From Cheiracanthium punctorium (lineage: Eukaryota > Arthropoda > Arachnida > Araneae > Cheiracanthiidae), in assembly GCA_038373885.1 (NCBI GenBank), contig JAWZYV010016944.1, positions 2,046,001 through 2,110,000 on the forward strand: a stretch of DNA of 64,000 bases. Direction: 5' to 3'. The position numbers and the translations under genes were made by a program. Of the stretch, positions 49,401-55,400 are shown in pieces (positions within the stretch are counted from its first letter, which is position 1; each line of letters starts with the position of its first letter). The notes under the pieces are model-generated. The model was not told the DNA's origin. It was given only the letters and a program-made list of their open reading frames with translations, and did no database searches.

Positions 49401-52400
49401 AAAGTAACTAAAAATTAGAATCATCTGAATCTGGAAAATCTAAAAGTAAAAAATCATTCAATTCCAAGGAATTATCAGAATTGTCGTTCAATTCAGTGGT
49501 TGATTCAAAATTTTCTTATAATAGTCCACATTTTTGAAATGCATTTTTTATAGTACAAACAGAGATTTCATCCCATGCAGTTTTTACCCAGTGAGTTACT
49601 TCTGCATATGATACATGTCGCAATTTCCCACTCTTTGTAAACTCATGAACCATTTCCATTTTTCTCATGAGTTTCTTATCTTCGATTTGAAAGACTTGTT
49701 GATGCCAACATCCAGGGGTTGCAATATTTTTGTTACTAATCTCGGTATCACTGAAAGGATTGCACCTGAAGTTCTGCTGGCCAATTTAACGTCGTCTTTC
49801 AGATGAGCCTTCATAGAATCCAAAATCAATAGCCCATGAGGTTTAAATAGAGAAAGCTTCCTTTTTTTTTTCCAAACTGATTTGAGCCAGGAGATCATAA
49901 TGTCCTGGTTCATCCAACCTTTCTCATTGCATCTTATTTCTATTCCACGAGGAAAATTTTCTTTAGGAATGGTTTTTCGTTTGAAGATAACCATCGGGGC
50001 AATTTTTCTCCACTTGCAGAACAGGTTAATACTGCAATGAAGGAATTTTTTCATTTCCATAAGTATTTATTGCAACGGACAAAGTCCCAGCAGTGTAGAC
50101 AGTTCTGTTTGGAGGAGAATCAAAGCACACAGGAACTTCATCCATGTTAAATATTTCTGTAGAAGTAAATTTCTTTTCAGCTATTACTTTTTTGGTGTAA
50201 AGTAAAAACTCATCTTTTTTTCTCTCCCAGTCAGTCGGCAGTTTCTGTCCAACAGTAGTGCAATTCTGTACAGAAAAATGTTTTCTCTTCATGCACCAGC
50301 AGCACCACGTGGGGCCACTATCGAAACCTCTAATTTGCATTTCTTCACCAATTAATTTAGCCTTATTTCTTATTTTAACTGTGGATACAGGATTCCCTTT
50401 ACTTCTTTCTACTGTAATCCAGCGATGTAACACATCTAATTCAGGCAATTTTGGCTGGGCAAACCGAAAACTTTTACACTTTTTGTTCCTTGCATTTTCT
50501 AACTTCTCTTTAGATTTTCTCCATAGGCGAATGTTGGATTGTTGGGAGGCTGGACGACTTGAAATAGTCGTCCAGCCTCCCTATTACCAAATTCTTCAGC
50601 TTTACGGATTACTTTCAGTTTAAAATCAGCTGAATAGCTAATGCATTTTTTTTTATATTTCTACAAGTTTCATGAGAATCTTTTCAGCGATGATCTTCAC
50701 ATGCTCAATATGAAATAGTGACACCAATTTTTTTTAATGAAATTTCCCCATTTCACACACAAGTAATTTAGAGCGGACAGACCAATCAGAAGTCATTTCT
50801 GGAAGCATATGACATATGACCCTCAAAGGTCCCTGTTTTCTCACATCTTCAAGAAATCTACTGAAGGACTGCAGTGCCATCTAGTGTCATGTAATTGATT
50901 AACAGACTTAAATCTTTTTTAGGGTCTAAATCTACTGGGAAAAAAAGATCAAGTTTATGAAGTTTTCCCCAGGTTCACATCCCATATTTTTTATGAAGGC
51001 AAAACCCAGGCCGTGAGGAAAGAACAAGACTTTATAGTGGCAATTCCATTTTATTTTAATATCAACACATAACGTTAAAATTATGAAGTCCTACGGTGGC
51101 TGTGCAAACCCCTTGAAAAACGCAGGTTCACTTGACAACTGCTAAGGCGTGAATGATGACAAGAAACGCAATCCAAGAGGTTAGTACAGAACCAAAACAC
51201 GCCACAAGGGCATGCCAAACAAAATGCAAAATTAACTTGACGCCACTAGACATTAAGAACATTTCCATATAATTATTTTTGAATCCCAGTCTCACCAACA
51301 GGATAAAACAAACAATCTAGCAGCTAAATTGTAACCCGAAATGATAGCCAATGTTATTTATAGATTTGATACCATATATGGTCATAAACAAATCATGGGA
51401 ACAGAAATTCTAGGCTTTACCAATGCAAAAGTGAAATAAAAAAGGAAAAATAAATGAAAATGGAAGATTGCTTTTAAATACGGTAGGTGCAGAAATAAAA
51501 ACTTTACAGGCGAAGGGAAGAGAATTCCAAATCGAAAGTGCAAAGAATAAATTTTGAACACAGATTAAATTTAGAAAAAAATTAACAATTAAGTAATTGA
51601 TAATTAAAAATAAGATATGTGATTATCTGCATCACAAAGTTTTTTATAGTAAAATCTGAAGGCTTCGGGAAAATTTTCAGTAGATAGTACTCAGTGACGC
51701 ATAATACGCACTGGATAAATTTTTGTCTTTTTTCGTAGATAATCCGCAGATTATAAGCCGGAAATTAGCGTAAGTTCCTCCCACTAAGTAGTATTTTTTT
51801 TTTTAAATAATATTTTTGTTGCTTACTTTTCATTTTTTTTAGAGAACATGCCTTTATTTAGATTTCATTTATTTCTAAGCATTTGTCATGTTGAAATCGA
51901 CCTGGTTTGCAGCAAGCAATAGTTATTCACGATGTGTGGATTCCTGTTCCTGTAGAAACATGTGCTACAAAGTTCTGACGATATGGAGAATGTTCTAGAA
52001 AAAATCAAACTTTATACTGTGTGGTCGTACTTTCCAGATAGCCTAGGATTACTGATTGTAGGCCGCTACTGTGGATAGTTTATCACCAGATCACCGCGCC
52101 TGCGGAAATCGTCCATGCTCCTGATTGGCTAGTGTATTTTGCCTTGCCACACTTGGCAAAAATGGTGATTTCTGAGCTCACCAATCGCAAGGCAGGAACA
52201 AATCGGTTTCTGCCTGTCTGTCATGTGACCACCATCTACTTTTTTTAAGGCTGTCCTCTTCAATGGCCTGTTGTGCCATTTTTTATGTTTTCCTTTTTTT
52301 TTCTCCCCTTTTGTTTGTGCTAAACAGCATTTTTCCATCCCCGTTCCTTTTTTTGTTTAAATAAACAAGTTTTTTTAGTTACTACGTTGCAACTCTAACT

Positions 52401-55400
52401 TTATTTCACGTGTGTTTTACAGTTTGTCATCAGTTATCAGTTAACACCATCAAAGAAGGTATGAGCTGTTTTTGTTTTTTTTTAAGATTTCATCTTAATT
52501 GGACCATGTGAGAGACAAAATGAAATACGAACTGCATAGAACCTATGGTATCCAAGCACCCTTGTCATTCTTGTAACACGACAGAGAGACACAATGCATG
52601 GACAAACAACTTTACTATTTCTGGGAGTAGAAAATCAGTCTAAAAACTGCTAATGTTTATATCTAGTAACTAGCTGTGTAGCCTGGGTGCATTATGTAGT
52701 AAGGCACAATTAGGCAAAAAACTATTGTTGCTGATGTTTGCACTTACCTGTTTTGTTCAGAGGCATGCTGAGAAGCTATGCAAGCAGCCATATCTTGATG
52801 TCAAACATACAATTGTTCTGGTGTCTTAGCAATACGCTAATATGCAATGCGATTAGTATTTGCTCACGTCGAGCATCAGCCAGCGCTGAGGTTTCAGCCG
52901 CCCATGTAATCGCCTGACACTCAGCTTGCTCAATTCTCCGCTGTTCAGGATGTTCTGAAGATTCATGCTCTCTAAGTATTCTCATAATTCTGACTTTTCT
53001 TGAGGTCTGTGATAGATTCGACTTACGTTTTCGAGGCTAGCAATTTAGCACTACTTGCTAAAATGGGTAATGCAGTGCTCGGCAACAATTTACATATAAA
53101 AATAACGTGACAAAAGCAGCATATAGGAAAACCAATAGAAAAGCTTCTTAAACATTAGTAGACCGTATGCATGTGATGTCACAACCGTAGCAAGATGTTC
53201 TTTAAACCGAAACTGTGGACCAGCTGCTGCTAATGAACTTCAGAGGGAGAAAAGGGATTTTTAAATATCAAAAAATTGTATTAAATTCAAGTCATTAGAT
53301 GATTCTAATGATTTGAATTCATCAAACAAACTTTTGACTTTAATAATACAGCAGCATATTAAGCTTTAAAGTGATTAAACAAAATTAAAATTGATATTTT
53401 TAACATCCTTTTACTGGATGGAATACAATAGAAGCAGAATGGGAAAAAGTTGCGTAGAAAAATGCATAATTGGAACTGAATGAAAGTTTCAAAAACTTAT
53501 TCAGGTGTATTCTTTATCCAAGTCAGGCATAGCAGATGATAAAATGAGGTTTGGTCATTATTTTAGCATAATTTAATGATGATAGAGCATCAGTCACGTG
53601 ATACAGTGGGTTTCTTATAAATGTATATGAAATGCTGCAGATCTACTTGTTAAAAAAAGTTGTACTAATACTTTATCGCCGTGGGAAAAAAAAAAAAAAA
53701 AAAGCATGCTGATGGTTTGTCACGTGACTCATTCAATTAAGATTTCATAACATAAAATGAAACTGCCAAAGAATTATTTCAAATTCGCCTGCAGAAAAGG
53801 AATTCTAATGTTTTATTTATTTAAAACTGCGTATTCTATAAGTTTGAGACATCAATCAATGGCTCTGTAAAATAAAAACTCAACTGTGTTATTATTATTA
53901 TTTTTTTTTTCCAGAATGATAGCTTTTTTGTATATTATAGGAACAGTTTTTTTTTTGTGTGTGTGTGTGTGTGTGCAATAAAAAGTTGCCTATATGTTAA
54001 TCCAGGACTTCAACTGTCTATTACAAATTTCATCCAAATCCTTCAAACTGTTTCAGGGTGAAAGAATAACAAACATACATACAAACATTAACATTTATAT
54101 ATTAGTAGGATAGGATAGGATTAGTATCCACAGAGTAGAAATATCCTCCACTTTGTTACCAAATACTTTGGTGTTTTGATAATTTATCATGTAATAGTGG
54201 CACAATTTCAAGTACAAGAAATGTAAGAAAAATGATATATGGGATTCAAAGTTAAAAATTAATTTTATTCCTGAAAAAGAGCAAGAAAATGAATGCCCTT
54301 TAGATATATCTGAAGCCACTTAGATTTTGTGAGTGTATGTGTGACTAATTCCTTATGGTCTAGTCCAGGGATGGGCTAACTTTTCCGGTCGCGGGCCAAA
54401 AATCGAAAAAAAAAAAGTGGCGGGCCAAGATAAATTTTTCTAAAATTTCAAGAACAATATACAAGTATTACAAGATATTGTTGAGATGAATAAAATTGCG
54501 ATTTCATTTTTAAAAGTTCCTTATATTGAGGTTCGAAGTGAGATGCACTGATTCTAAGGAACGAGGCTAAATGCTCATCAGTCAGTCTACTTCTGAAAGA
54601 ATTCTCTCTAAGGTTCATAGTTGAAAACACTTGTTCTCATATATAAGATGAAGATAACACAGCACTGATTTTCTGGGCGTCAGATATTAAATTTGGGAAA
54701 CTTACTTTCAATAATGATTTGTAAAACTCTAACTTTGGCATATTTAGAAGAAACAACTGCTTGAGATGATTGTTAGATTGCAATTCAATCAATTCAAACT
54801 GCAAATCTGACCTCACTGCTTCACAATTTACGTTGAAAAGCATGCCAAAAATATCCAATTCTGTTTGAATGGCACTGAAATCTTGAAATCTGCATTCGAA
54901 CTCAAAATGCACTTTTTTCAAGCCATTTTCATAATTCTTAATATGGATATATAATATATAAATATATATATATTCTTTCAATTTCCGTCGGACCGGTTAA
55001 TTAAAATTCCACCCGCGGGCCAGATAAAACCTTCCGGAGGGATGGATTTAGCCCGTGGGCCGTAGTTTGCCCATCCGTGGTCTAGCCTAAGAATCTTCAT
55101 AAAAACATAAACAAAAAGTGAAGTAAGGTTCACGTTGTCCCTTCCAAGACACACACAATTCAAAAGGTGGTCAGGTGAGGCCTGTTCAGAATTACAGTTG
55201 GTAAAGATTGAAAAATTTTCCTGCTCCCTGTCAAGGGCAGCACTTAATGTGCCCCCTAACCTACTAATGGAGGACTGGAGGACCCTATCAGCTTTGATAA
55301 TAAGGGCACTTCCTGGCGCTTATTTGTAATACAAGAGGTGAATCGGGGGAGTCCTCCATAATTGTGTGAAGATTTTTATTTTTGTATAAATTTCAAGAAA

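Larger units (their letters stand above)
47582..51770 (-). mobile_element. pogo-like transposon with TA duplication
   Basis: Ends CCATAATTTCTGGCTTATAA and, inverted, CGCTAATTTCCGGCTTATAA are flanked by TA (47580-47581, 51771-51772). A minus-strand transposase relic lies at about 49500-50640. The left half also holds a palindromic tagggg.. segment (48054-48113), a Tigger-like start near 48251 (cagtagacccccttcccct), and a copy of the repeat hit by the gypsy element (about 49110-49270). Confidence 0.78.
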
